A stretch of 64,000 nucleotides of DNA, taken from contig OU342636.1 of assembly GCA_910589415.1 (NCBI GenBank), positions 6,368,437 to 6,432,436 of the forward strand, written 5' to 3'. Shown here piece after piece: positions 39,677 to 50,037 of this stretch (its first letter is position 1; every line of letters begins with the position of its first letter). Under the pieces are notes generated by a model. That model was given only the letters and a program-made list of their open reading frames with translations. It was not told the DNA's origin and ran no database searches. The position numbers and the translations under genes are program-made. The stretch is from Malachius bipustulatus. Lineage: Eukaryota > Arthropoda > Insecta > Coleoptera > Melyridae.

Positions 39677-41098
39677 TGTGGGCTAATTTTTGCTTTGTCA
39701 AGTTTCAAAAAAATAAAATTAGTGCCGATTAATTTAGTTAATCAAAATTCAATAATTACTTAAATGAAAACAAATTGTCAGGAGATGAACTTGAAATTTA
39801 ATAATTAAAATAAAAAGGTATTGAAAATTACTAATCTATTTATGAACAACTATTTTAAAAATAAATCTGGCAACAAGGGTAGCAGGGCAAACTCTGAACT
39901 ATGGTGATCCACGGGTGCCTGAAAAGAGAAAGAAAATAATGTGAGCATGTCTTAATCCAGCATGACCCATAAGCAAACTTATTTACGTCAACTCGGCAAC
40001 AACGGCAAAGCTAACCACATTAGAAAATAAAGCTTATGACCAATTTTGCAACTCTCTTTGCCTAGTTGCTTTCTCTTGATAAATTTTAAGTGAACCTCTA
40101 AAATAATACCCGCCTGAAGTACAATTTGCAAACAAATCAAAATATAAATGTAACACTGAGTCGTGCAATGACACTACCGAGGGAAAAACGCGTCGGAGTG
40201 TCCGCTCCAATGTTATGGGCTAAAGGCACAAGCACAAAGGCTTAATTAATAAATACCGGTGATCACCCCGTCTAACATTACCCTGCATTGAGTCGTGCAA
40301 TGAGACCAAAATCAGGAATGGGGTCTCCGCTCCAGCTACAAGGCCCATCTATTGCTGAGTCGTGCAATGACACATCACAATGGGTAAAAAGGATTATGTT
40401 CGCTCCAACAATAGAAATTTAAAGATAGACAAACAAAACGCCTGCAACGGAGTAGTGCAATGATATCCATGAAGAAAACGCATGAGATATCAGCTCCAGT
40501 TACAGCCCCGCTATTCTGAGCGTGCAATGACTGAGACATTACAATAAAGTAATGCATCTGCTCCAGTTTTTGTAATAGCCGAATGCAAAATAAGCACAAC
40601 AGGTATATTTTAGATTCATTAATCAGCTCAACAAGTAATTAAATAATATAAAGCCTGAATATATAAAATCAGATCAAAATGGAAAAGAATGCTCAGTGAA
40701 AAACTCACCCCTCTTTATATCACTAACACTCGCGATTAAAAGAGTTTAGAATCACTATTAAAAGTTTCAACAAAGCTCCCGATTTACTAGACTCGAAGTT
40801 ATTCCTTCAATGGTCTCGATAGAAGTGGGAAGAGTACGAATAAGCCAGCTTCACTAAGTAAGAGATGCCTACTTTCTACCTGCGCTAATCGGCCCTTTGC
40901 CTTTACCGTTAGGTCCGAGTAGATCCTGTCCTTTGGACAACGTTATTCAGTTTCTGTATCTCATTTCATAACAGTGTGACGAATTATTGCAAGGGTGAGT
41001 AAATATTCATTGGCGTTCGCAAAATCATTGGCGTACGGTCAGAGTAAAATAAAAATAAAAAAAATAAAAAAAAAAGTATGAAAAGTAATTGTCTTACA
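39677..41098 (-). mobile_element. Solo LTR D (1.42 kb) inside Gypsy B gag
   Basis: On the minus strand starts TGTAAGACAATTAC and ends TTAGCCCACA, with CTAT duplicated on both sides (39673-39676, 41099-41102). The gag frame is cut exactly here. A minus-strand TATA box (GATATAAAGAGG, 40714-40720) precedes the hairpin array by about 130 nt, which sets the orientation. No coding capacity. It is unlike solo LTR C in sequence but the same in plan and size. Confidence 0.8.
40151..40580 (-). repeat. Array of five two-stem RNA-like hairpins in LTR D
   Basis: Five modules, 65-130 bp apart. Plus-strand plan: outer stem, GAGTCGTGCAAT, inner stem, loop, inner stem', CGCTCCA, outer stem'. Inner stems all differ yet pair: GACACT/AGTGTC (40171, 40198), GAGACC/GGTCTC (40303, 40323), ACAT/ATGT (40373, 40397), GATATC/GATATC (40463, 40487), CATTAC/GTAATG (40538, 40550). 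Outer stems also vary and pair: TAACA/TGTTA, CTATTG/CAATAG, GCTATT/AATAGC. Compensating stems with constant internal loops indicate a selected RNA (or DNA) structure. No known ribozyme or SECIS core recognised. Confidence 0.75.
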
Positions 41099-41102
41099 CT
41101 AT

Positions 41103-41846
41103 GTTGTTAAATTTGGCTGCTCTAGCGGACATCTTGATATTAGAATTATTAATACTTTCGATTACACAATCGATTACATTCTCTGTACTCAAGGGCAAAT
41201 TTAGTTTGTTCAATCGAGTTACCTTCTCAAAACAATACTCACTTAACCTTTGACGTGGTAAGGGCACATAATTGGCTGCTTCAAGAAACAGTTTACCAAA
41301 CTGAATCGTACTTGGGAAACAACTCAGCAACTGTTCTTTCATTTCTGACCAGGTGAAACAAGGGGTTTGTAATGACTCATACCATCGACGAGCATTACCT
41401 CGTAGACGACTTGTCGCCAACTTCACTATGGTCACATCATTCCATTTATGAAATTGCTTCAATTCGTCAACCCTTTTTGCCCAAACTGCAGCACTTTGAT
41501 TCTCCCCTGAAGGATCAAATTCTGGTAAAAGAGTCTCATCTACTCTTACATTTACTGTGCTACAATTTGCAGGTTCCACGAATGAAACTACAGGAGAAGT
41601 TGTACTCACAGTTTGCTGCCTTCCCGCATCGTGTAGCTTTTTCTTCAACTTACGAACCTCCTTTTGTAGTGACCGCAAATCATCACTACCAGCAGGGGAG
41701 GAGCGTGACCTTGCTCGACGTCGGCTATTCTCATCCTCCGATGAGCGTGTCCTTGTTCGATGTCGGCGATATTCATCTTCTTCAGCAGAAGTCGACGAAC
41801 TACTTCCTTCTGCCCAATAGCGCTTCCTCTTATGACTTTTCTCCAT
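41103..41846 (-). pseudogene. Gypsy B gag, N-terminal part
   Basis: ATG gives MEKSHKRKRYWAEG followed by an S/R/E-rich basic stretch, a short coiled coil (RSLQKEVRKLKKKL), then the gag capsid region with LPEFDPSGE, LATSRLRGNARRWYESL and MKEQLLSCFPS. A GTG-started extension to 41873 is possible but less likely. Cut by solo LTR D after AKFNNI. Confidence 0.8.
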
Positions 41847-41927
41847 CTCGCGTGGGAAACAAACTTTAGTCACTGCACCAAATCACTTTGCAGGCGTTAC
41901 TTCGTTGGTATATCCCACTTCTGAATT

Positions 41928-42187
41928 TGTTAGATTATTTGTCAGTTAGGGACAAAAGGGCACAAGCAAAAGTAATAATGGTTTTATTAACAGATGAAGC
42001 TAATCGAAAACAGAGTTGTGAATACGCGCGCTTAGCGTCTCATGCTCTCTCCCAAGTCGCGTCGTATCTGCCTCTCTGCCGCGCCTCTAGCTCCGTCAGG
42101 TCAGGACTGCTCGCGGATCCCCACCACTCGCCATCTCGCTCGTCAGTCCACCGCTCGTCTCCAAGCCGGGGATTCCCGCGCCTCACA
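41928..42187 (-). repeat. Gypsy B 5' LTR
   Basis: 260 bp. Followed on the minus strand (leftwards) by AATTCAGAAGTGGGATA, the primer-site-like word shared with Gypsy A. Confidence 0.85.
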
Positions 42188-42479
42188 AAAGCGACGCCAG
42201 AATTTAAATAAAATATTATTCCCTCAAAAGGCAAGAAGAAATCATGTAGGAATTATTCCAGTAGTACATTATTAAAATCCAAACAGATAAATCGGCCACA
42301 ACAAGATAAGGGAGGTTTTTTATATTGGTATCAGTTGTTGTTTACAGAAAGTGCCTCTAGGAAGGAACGGAAACAACATTTAATTCAGCGAGAAATATTA
42401 AAATTTTAAATCCAAGCAAATAAATGCGAAGCCGAGAGGAAAACAAGATAAGAAGTTGTTGTTGTTTACGTCCGGTACC

Positions 42480-42487
42480 TATATAAA
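42480..42487 (+). promoter_or_regulatory. TATA box of solo LTR C
   Basis: TATATAAA in CCTATATAAAGGGACC, about 45 nt before the first hairpin, predicting RNA start near 42510 so that the hairpins form the 5' part of the transcript. Confidence 0.6.
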
Positions 42488-42529
42488 GGGACCGAGATTT
42501 CAGAACCGGTAGCAGATGGCAGCTGGCCT

Positions 42530-42945
42530 TCCTAGAGAACTGATCTAGGATAGCCGGTCCGCCATCTATAGCTCACCCCCTTGCCCAGAGGCCCCGAGTA
42601 CTGATCGGGACTTCTCCTAGAGCAAAGAAGAAGAATTGACTCTTCCGAGCTCACACCTTAACCTACCCTAATGCGAAGCCTGGGTACTGACCAGGAGTCA
42701 AGTTGGGATATCACGAGAGAGTAGTATTGATACTCTTTCGTCACCCCCTAAAGCCTATCAGTCTAGAACGTGGACCCAGGTGAAGCGAAGAATTGATTCG
42801 CGTCCCTGGTCTAATTAACCTGAGAAAGCGTATAATCCCCCCCCCCCCCCCCGTGATTTCCTAGCGCGTCGAAGTATTGACTCGACGAGTTAGCAGGCAC
42901 GTAGAAGGTCAACCTTCGGTTGCGAACGAGAATTGACCGTTACGC
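42530..42945 (+). repeat. Array of eight hairpins with conserved loop in LTR C
   Basis: Eight stem-loops with unrelated but perfectly paired stems and a shared loop, consensus G-W-A-Y-T-G-A: TCCTAGA-GAACTGA-TCTAGGA (42530), CCCGA-GTACTGA-TCGGG (42593), GAAGA/TCTTC with AGAATTGAC (42627), CCTGG-GTACTGA-CCAGG (42679), GAGTA-GTATTGA-TACTC (42719), GCGAA-GAATTGA-TTCGC (42785), CGTCGA/TCGACG with AGTATTGAC (42867), AACG/CGTT with AGAATTGAC (42925). Several have outer paired segments too (GAGC/GCTC, GACC/GGTC). Stem covariation with a fixed loop implies a protein-binding RNA motif, repeated. Confidence 0.82.
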
Positions 42946-43544
42946 AATCGAAGACGAGCCCAGTCACTTATCAAATAATAAAATCCGTGGTCATTTCAGA
43001 TAACTAGAATTTTACCCCGAGCTAATCTAATTTATTAATTAAATTATTCATTTAAATAAAGAGAATTTTTCATAAATTGAGACCATAATAGATTTCATGT
43101 AAATAATGTTAATCGGGAGTTTTAATCAGTTCATTTCTCATTCTTTTATCGACGCGATAAAAATAATCGTAAAATCATTCCTTTCTCGTCTCATATTGCA
43201 CCACTAACATTTTATTTTCCAGTTGACTGAACTCCGCAGAAAAACTTGTCCTCCTCGACCTACTGGCATAGTCTGATCGTCGAGCGGCAGCCGGGACACC
43301 GTTTTTTACCGGGTGCTGGGCCGGGAAGATATACCGGGCGTTCAGCCAGCATGCTGGACAAATCGAATAATTATTTTACGTTTATCGCAGTTTAAGGAAA
43401 CAATAAATTTACGTAATTTTTTTAAATGTCGTGTATTATTTGTGTAAATCCACCCAAATATCCCGTCTGAAGGCATTGGTTAAGAAATAAATTAACCCAA
43501 TAATTAAGACGTCCTCTCCAAAAAAAAGAGAGACGTCACACAGT

Positions 43545-46500
43545 TTTGAATCTTTTCAACCAAAAAATATCCTTAACAATTGACCACAATCGGTCAAAAG
43601 CTCGTTGACTCTATTCATTTTTGTTCCACTAATCACCTGAAGTTGACTTCTTAAGTACAGGTAAATTTACGGAAACATTCTTGACTTCAAGAATAAGAAT
43701 TTTTATCGGTTTATCTATTATAAGGACGTTTTCATCTTCCTATTCATTAAAAGTAATAGAAAAACATGCAGTAACAAATAATCCCTTAAAATATTCGAGG
43801 ATTAGGTTAATAATCACAGGCATAGGTACAGGCCATAGAAATATTTGGCCTGTTGATTTTATCATTAGGTGCCTGCTGTTTCTTAAATCGCCGTGTCTAA
43901 TAATTTGAATACATTTTTCTATACCTGTCCAGATGAAATGTTCAGTTAACCCAGCATATCACTCACTTAACAAAAATACATAATGAGGCCATTGGCTAAA
44001 ATAATATGACGTCTTTAAATTATGTTTTAGAATGCATTGTGACGTTCTCGGGCTCGCTGGGAAATTCACGGTTCGTATGTAGATGGAGTTCGACGGGTTG
44101 CTCGGGCGCCAGATTTTTATTAAGGGTTTACTCCCTGGGGAAAATGTTTTCGCTAAATATTTCCCAATTGCCTGAGTCGCACAGGTGATACGTTTATCGT
44201 ATCCTTGTCCCTAAAGGCAGCTCAATGGAGAAACGGGAACGCCAGGGGTCAGATGAAGTTATCACAGAAGACGATGTGTTCAATGGAACGGGCTTTAATC
44301 GCTCACTCAACGTCCCTTGTGCCTTCCCGTGGAGCGGAGGTGTAAGCGAGGTTAATGTTACTCGGTGGTGTGGGTGCTGGTGCTGGTCGGTGTGCCAGCG
44401 GCGAGCGGTCGACAGACTGTCTGCTTGTAAGAGAACGGCGGTGCTGGTGTTGGCGGTATGGCTGGCTATTATAATTTTTACGAGAGGGTTTCTTACCTTT
44501 TCCTTCACACTCGGTCAATTTATTACGGGTCGTCCGGTCGATTGAACGGAAAATCACAGTAAAACAGAAAGGCCCAAATTTTTATCAATCATTGTTTATT
44601 AACAAAGAAGGATAAATTTTTCAAAGTCACAATTTTGCCACCAAAAATAATAAATGTACGTAGCGTCTATACAGAACCAAAAATTTTTTTTCACACTTGT
44701 TAGGGATTGCCGGAAATTTCTCTAAATACAAATTTATGAAAATATCCACGTACGTGACGTCTGCGCAAAGCAAAATTATTTTACGGGTTATTACTGCCTA
44801 CTGAAAAATTCTTAGTTTAAATTTACGAAAAAAAAAATTCACGTACGGAATGTGTGCAAAAAGCAAAACTATTTTACTGGTTATGGTAACCTATGGGAAA
44901 ATTCTAAGTTGAAATTTGCAAAAACACCCACGTACGTAACGTGTGTAAAAAGTAAAATCTCTCTACTGAAAAAATACCAAATTCACAGTTATGAAAATAT
45001 ATGAACGAAAAGTAAAAATCCCTACCTACAAAAACTGAAAATAATTTATCGAACCTAATTAAATAAATAAAAAAAAATACAATCCCTAAATAACTATCCA
45101 AGCATATATATACACAAAGTTATTTACAATGTAATATCTAAGGCCGGCAATTGTTACCGTGAGGCGGCGTTATGTTCTGCCGGAAAAGGACAACTAGCAC
45201 TTCAAATCAATTTCGACCGGGCCGTGAGAGAACGATGAACGGTCGGTAAGGGTCAGGCTATCCGATCTTAAATATCCGCACGTCGAGACAGGGCTCTGGG
45301 AGAGGACGGGCGTTCCAGGGGAAGTGAGGGTTCAACCAAAAAACCACCTTCTCAGGCTACCCAGCCACGAGGGGGGTCACTCACACAGCCTACTCGACAG
45401 CGAGAAATGTTAGTGACCGGTCCCTGTATGACCTTCGGAGAAGAGCGGGGGAAAGAGGCTTGATGTTAATGACTGGTGTAAAAAAAGGGTCGGAATGAAG
45501 ACAGGGGCAAAGCGGCGTAATCAAAATTATGTAACGTTAAATTCAAACACCTACCTTATGTCTGGGTCTTATCGGAGCAGGGCACTACCGCGGAGATTTC
45601 AACTAACGACCGGACTGTCTAGGACGAAAACGCTAACGGCAAAACTGTCAAACTTTTTATTTTTAAACTGAAATGGTTCTATAGGACTACACGGGCGAAA
45701 CTGTTCAGTATTACTCTGTCTATCTATCGTCGGTACGGAGAATACGGCGGGCGGCGGCGGTCTGGAGACGGTACCAACAGCTACGCACTTCAGTAACGAC
45801 GGTAAAATGAAAGAGCTGCACCGCGTAAAATGACGAAAAATCAAAGAGAGCTCTCAAAATAAATGCACCAATATTTATACCCGATCCTATCTGTTCGTAG
45901 TTGGTATCGGAAAGCAAAAAAAGGGCACGCCACTTTTTACGTACCGCTCGTTTGATTATTCTGGAAAGGCTTCACGAAAACGGTCGCTAACTGCACCGAT
46001 TCAGTTGGCAACAAATTTCAACTCCGTGCGTAAAAAATCTCAAAACTTTCATGAAAATAAAATGCATCGCCGGTTCGCGAATTTATGGTAATTAGTAAAC
46101 TTATAATAATCATTCATCGGCTCTTCTCGAAATTTATATTTTCATGATTGGTACCTACTAAGAAAATGAAGACGGAAAATAGACTATTTTATGAAATTTG
46201 ATTTGACTATTATGACTTTAATAATTATTTCTCTTTGCATTCCTAATGAATTTAAACTCTCCTGCCTATTAATTGATGTAAAACGAAGTCGAAAATACGC
46301 GACTTCGTTACAGCATTTTAGAAAACAAAATTGACCTGTAGAAACGATTTCCTATAGAAACGACACATAACGGAATTATGAATTTTGTTTAAACTTTAGT
46401 ATTTTCCATTTTTTTAGTAAATGCCAAGAATTTACGGCTTCAGTGCTATCAATGTAAATCTAGTTATGAAAAAACAAATTTTGTTATTATATTATATTCT

Positions 46501-48217
46501 ATATTATATTAGCTATGAATTTCTTTATGATTTTAGAGTGAATAGGATTTTTTTATTACGTTATAATGCTCTTGACTATCAATGTTTAAATTTTCCTTTC
46601 AGGAAAAACTATAAGCGCAATATTAAAAAAACATCTCCGTAATTCAAATTAAACATTGAAAAAAAAAACAACTTGCGCATCATTCGCATAAATAGTGTAT
46701 TTTTATGCGATTCAATTATGAATATTTTCAACGCTTTTCAAAATGGCTTTCTGAAGTTTAAATAGTCTATTTTACATTATCCAGGTCATATATTATCGTA
46801 GTGATATTCTGTGAAATTTAATTTCATTTCGTTTGAAAACGTGGAAGAAAATGGATTTTTAGATTTACCCAAAACAAAAAAAATTGGCAAAATTTACCGA
46901 TTTTATCCCCTTTCCTATGCAAACCACTGCCTAACTTCACCTTAAAAATGCTATTTCTTATACTACCTTTAATAAATTCGAGAAGCGTTACAGGGGAGTT
47001 TTTAAAACCGTAAATTGGAAATTTTAGGAAAATAAACGTCATGTGAATAAATTCGAATATATCTGACATTTTTTATACTTGCTTCTTGAATTTTTTGAGA
47101 ATTAAAGGTTATTAGAGTACTTAGTTGTCTACTGTAAATATTTCAGTTAAAAATTCCGAAGGCTGTTCCAAATTTGGAACAGCTCGACCGATTTTGCTCA
47201 AATGCATTACCAGACCACTCGCTTTATTCAGCTTCCACAAAAGAATTTCAGTCCGCTAGATTGAAAACTGCGGCCAGAAACCGTGCCTCATTGACCGTAT
47301 TTTTTGAATTTTGAAAGGACAGCCTGTAGAAGTAAAGTGGCTTTTGGAAATTTTTCCAACGAAAATCTAACGTCATTCCAAAGTTTTACAAGAATTTAAA
47401 ATGTAGTTCACTAATCTTGAAAGATAAAGTTAAAACAGCGTTTTTAAAATCGAATTTTTCCGATTTTGGAGAAAAACGGCATTTTATGATGAAAAACATA
47501 AAATAAGCGACAAAATGTTTTCTTGTGGACAAAAACATCACTTGTTTTGAATTTTTTTTTACGATTTGTTTCACTGGCTCAGTTTTATTTTTAATTTACC
47601 CTCTTAACGTAGATAATATTAATGATAAGATGTGTACAAAAGCTGAGTTCTGTATCTCAAACAGTTCCTGAGATATCGTCAAAAACTGATAATAATTAAT
47701 TTTATGACACCCTGTATCTCGAAATTCTTTTGCAGACCCATGCTAATGGGAAATGAAATTTTTTTCATATTTTTGAACGAGCATCCTAAAGTCCTGCGCC
47801 CATATTACGAATAGTATAAGTATCGTGGGTAGGTGAATTTTGAAAACCCATTTTTTCGTGATCTGGGGGGTCAGGATCGGTGGACATTTGATGAGTTTGG
47901 GTGATTTTCGTAAAGTGATGTCCTCGATAGTGTATTTTTTTTTATTAAAAAATGCACTAAAAATAACCCTGAAACTTATTCTCTTGAACTTAAATAATTT
48001 CATCGATCAATACTGAGTGCTTTTGGTGTATGAACTTATCACAGATGCGTTAGGGTGATAATAATTTTGAAACCACAATTAATTTTATTTTACTACTTTC
48101 TAATTTCATAAGAAGTTTTACGAAGTAAAAAACAAAATTTCTTAGATATAGCTACCAACACCTAATTAATTACAAAATATTAACAAACTTTTTATGACTG
48201 TGCATTACGAGAATTAA
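43545..48217. other. 4.7 kb of decayed AT-rich DNA
   Basis: No recognisable gene. A GGGCGCCA word near 44104 could be a minus-strand primer-binding site (TGGCGCCC), and the GC-richer block 44170-44540 and 45130-45900 looks like old LTR or leader sequence, but no LTR pair is seen. An ACACCCTGTAT word near 47709 is a foldback terminus remnant, and TGTTCCAAATTTGGAACA (47163) is a perfect palindrome. Confidence 0.45.
44650..45010. repeat. Imperfect ~95-bp tandem repeat
   Basis: Three to four copies marked by CACGTACG(T)...GTG/TGC(A)AAAAGCAAAA..ATTTTAC..GGTTA, then AAATTC..AGTTTAAATTT. Diverged. Confidence 0.6.
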
Positions 48218-48253
48218 ATTGTCTATAGAATATTTTAGGCCCTGAAAAGGGTC
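48218..48253 (-). promoter_or_regulatory. Histone-type stem-loop and downstream element, 48.3 kb gene
   Basis: Minus strand GACCCTTTTCAGGGCC (48238-48253) begins 21 nt after the stop of the second frame; one A-C mismatch in the second stem pair otherwise matches consensus. TATAGACAATT (48217-48226) follows 11 nt later. The whole block aligns with the array unit 3' end (TTGTCTAT...AATATT...GGCCCTGAAAAGGG on the plus strand). Confidence 0.75.
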
Positions 48254-48274
48254 GGTTTTTCATGAAAAACGGGC

Positions 48275-48524
48275 TTAGTCTTTATTGTTCTCCGTTTTCG
48301 TTGCTGGGTTCTTATCAAGGCCAAGTTCTGAGACAAGCTGATCGAGTTTTGGCCGATATATCTTGTAGAGTCGATCGAGCATCAGCTGTTTTCTCAGATC
48401 TACCGCTTTATGTTGCCTTCTTCCTTCTTTGCTCCAACATATATTTTTTCTTCTCGATAACTGCTTGAAGCTTGTTGCGTAGGTTTAACACTTCGCGTAT
48501 CTTCTTCCGCTTTTCATTGTCCAT
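48275..48524 (-). pseudogene. Small helical gene 2, one-base frameshift
   Basis: ATG at 48524 gives MDNEKRKKIREVLNLRNKLQ and KKKYMLEQ, stopping at 48408. The next frame continues without break: KAVDLRKQLMLDRLYKIYRP, KLDQLVSELGLDKN and a stop at 48275. One indel in the AGAAGGAAGAAGG tract (about 48420-48430) would join them into a protein of roughly 82 residues, so this is either a recent lesion or an assembly error. The protein is basic, coiled-coil-like, and its second half (QLMLDRLYK...LDQLVSEL) parallels the other two small genes. No family recognised. Confidence 0.7.
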
Positions 48525-48781
48525 GGCTTGTTAGTCTGTGCGACAAGCGGTCAACTCTTCGCTTATATGCGAAACTATTTGTCAGCTGAGCACGCAACGT
48601 ATGGACCAATGAGAGCGCGGCTGGAGGACGATCTGCACGCACAGTTCCAGAAGGGCCCACGAAGACGAGCTCTAGTTGGGTAAGCTATATAAAGAGCTCA
48701 TAACTGGAAAATCGAATCACTTCTCTAATATACCCGATCTGTTAACCACCGCAGTATCACTTTGCTTTGAATATAAAAGCA
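48525..48781. promoter_or_regulatory. Shared divergent promoter of the small-gene pair
   Basis: Two head-to-head TATA boxes: CATATAAGC on the minus strand (about 48565, 40 nt from gene 2 ATG) and GCTATATAAAGAG on the plus strand (about 48687, 95 nt from gene 3 ATG), with a CCAAT box (GACCAATGAG, 48613) between. This is the arrangement of H2A/H2B-type divergent histone pairs. Confidence 0.7.
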
Positions 48782-49036
48782 ATGAAGATTGAAGAGAAGA
48801 GAGAAGCTCTCGCCACGTGCAACGCCGTGAAATTCAGTATTCGCAACTTAGAATCAACTTTGAAAAAGAAAGCGACGTTGAAGAACTCCGGCAAAGGTGT
48901 TAATCTCTGGAATCTTCTTATGGTCGAGACAATGCACAAAAAGGGAAAAGAGCGACTTCAACAACAGTTGTCCGAGCTGAATAAAGTTAAGGCGAGACTG
49001 AAAAATGACACGACGACAAAGGAGGACACTTCTTAA
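48782..49036 (+). CDS. Small helical gene 3, 84 aa, histone-type 3' end
   Basis: ATG at 48782 is chosen over an in-frame TTG 15 nt earlier. It gives MKIEEKREALATCNAV, then SIRNLESTLKKKATL, a short Gly-containing turn (NSGKGVN), LWNLLMVETMHKKGKERL, QQQLSELNKVKARL and a T/E/D tail. Two basic amphipathic helices, no signal peptide or membrane segment. The pattern LLM-x(3)-M/L...L-x-x-x-L-S-E-L also occurs in gene 2 and, looser, in the array protein. Intronless, with a stem-loop 25 nt after the stop. Function unknown; a chromatin or S-phase role is only suggested by the 3' end. Confidence 0.78.
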   Translation: MKIEEKREALATCNAVKFSIRNLESTLKKKATLKNSGKGVNLWNLLMVETMHKKGKERLQQQLSELNKVKARLKNDTTTKEDTS

Positions 49037-49060
49037 AATCGAAGTTTTATGAAAAAAAAC

Positions 49061-49098
49061 GGCCCTTATTAGGGTCAAAAAAATTTCATAAGACAATT
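49061..49098 (+). promoter_or_regulatory. Histone-type stem-loop and downstream element, gene 3
   Basis: GGCCCTTATTAGGGTC (49061-49076) folds to six pairs (one G-U) with a TATT loop, and ATAAGACAATT (49088-49098) lies 12 nt past it. The loop differs from the array type but keeps the consensus T at positions 1 and 3. Confidence 0.75.
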
Positions 49099-49221
49099 AG
49101 CTATTGCTAACAATTAAAAAAAAAGAACAATGAAAAGTTCTGTTCGTCTTACAGATTTTTTAGAAATTATTTTATTTTCTCAATTAATACCAGTTTTGTT
49201 TGTATAATACCTATCCATCAT

Positions 49222-49794
49222 TTTTTTTTCACTGTCATAGACATGAAGGATGGGTTTTGGCAGTTGCAGTTGGATAATGATAGTGCTGATCTATGTACCT
49301 TCAACACTCCGTTTGGTAGATATAGGTTTAACCGATTGCCGTTTGGGATATCAGTGGCTCCAGAAATTTTTCAGAGGAAAAATTATGAACTCTTTGGTAA
49401 TATACCTAATGTTGAATTTTATTTTGATGATATTATAGTTTCCGGTGAGACAGAAGAAGAACATGACTTAGCATTGAAACGAGTTTTTGAACAGGCAAAA
49501 GAAAACAATGTTAAGTTCAATTTTGATAAATTTCAGTTTAAATTGGAAGAGGTGAAATTTATGGGTCAGCTGATTTCTAAACAAGGTATTAAGCCAAATG
49601 TTGAAAATGTAGAGGCAATTTTGAAAATTGAAAGCCCCAAAAATAGATCAGAAGTATTGCGTATTTTGGGTATGGTTAAGTTTTTTGCGAAATTTATACC
49701 AAATTTGTCACAGTTGACAACAAATTTGAGGAACCTAATCTGCCAAATGGCTAGTGCAAGTGCACCCAACTATTTATACCAGAAAAATATTTAA
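49222..49794 (+). pseudogene. Gypsy RT fragment
   Basis: Homology starts FFTVIDMKDGFWQLQLD (RT block with catalytic Asp) and includes FNRLPFGISVAPEIFQR, the FYFDDIIVSG catalytic motif and ILGMVKFFAKFIPNLS, then ends. About 190 codons, open, but protease, RNase H and integrase are missing and no LTR is seen. It abuts the sequence downstream of gene 3. Confidence 0.85.
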
Positions 49795-50002
49795 CCATAA
49801 AACAATATGGGATATGGCCAACGGCTACCTTTATATTTGACAATCCTTTTATACTTGACAATACTATTTTGCCAAAAGCTAACTAAAAGAGTTAGCTACA
49901 AATAAAAAAATAGCTGACTAAATAGTCAACAATAAAATAAACCACAATAAACCAAAATAAATATCGAAATGAAAACTAGTTCATTACTAGTTCATTACTT
50001 TT

Positions 50003-50037
50003 TTTTCATTACTAGTAGAACACTAGTAATGAAAAAC
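50003..50037. repeat. Perfect 15-bp inverted repeat
   Basis: TTTTTCATTACTAGT, AGAAC spacer, then the exact complement. Additional TTCATTACTAGT copies lie just upstream (about 49978-49998). Confidence 0.85.

Larger units (their letters stand above)
37747..42187 (-). mobile_element. Gypsy B, gag-only derivative inside solo LTR C
   Basis: LTRs at 37747-38170 (enlarged by a 164-bp element) and 41928-42187 (260 bp), AAAG duplicated at 37743-37746 and 42188-42191. gag is present but pol is missing. gag is split by solo LTR D. Shared LTR-adjacent words and primer site show it belongs to the Gypsy A lineage. Confidence 0.85.
37713..43540 (+). mobile_element. Solo LTR C (1.38 kb), split by Gypsy B
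   Basis: Ends TGTGACG and CGTCACA, with CAGT duplicated at 37709-37712 and 43541-43544. Removing Gypsy B leaves 34 bp plus 1349 bp. It has an imperfect 110-120 bp duplication in the upstream part (42270-42470), a TATA box at 42480, a hairpin array, a run of 16 C (42837-42852) and AATAAA near 43401. No internal coding region remains, so this is a recombined solo LTR. Superfamily (Gypsy or other) is not certain. Confidence 0.8.

Noticed and set aside
40151..40580. SECIS element or hammerhead ribozyme
   Set aside because: AAUGA is present on one side but the matching GA quartet is not, and the CUGAUGA...GAAA hammerhead core is absent.
40151..42945. CRISPR array or tRNA cluster
   Set aside because: The recurrent segments are interrupted by paired variable stems, not uniform direct repeats with spacers, and have no tRNA fold; the setting is LTR sequence in animal DNA.
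44100..45950. A complete LTR retrotransposon with a TGGCGCC primer site
   Set aside because: Only a primer-site-like word is present; no LTR pair, gag or pol could be found.
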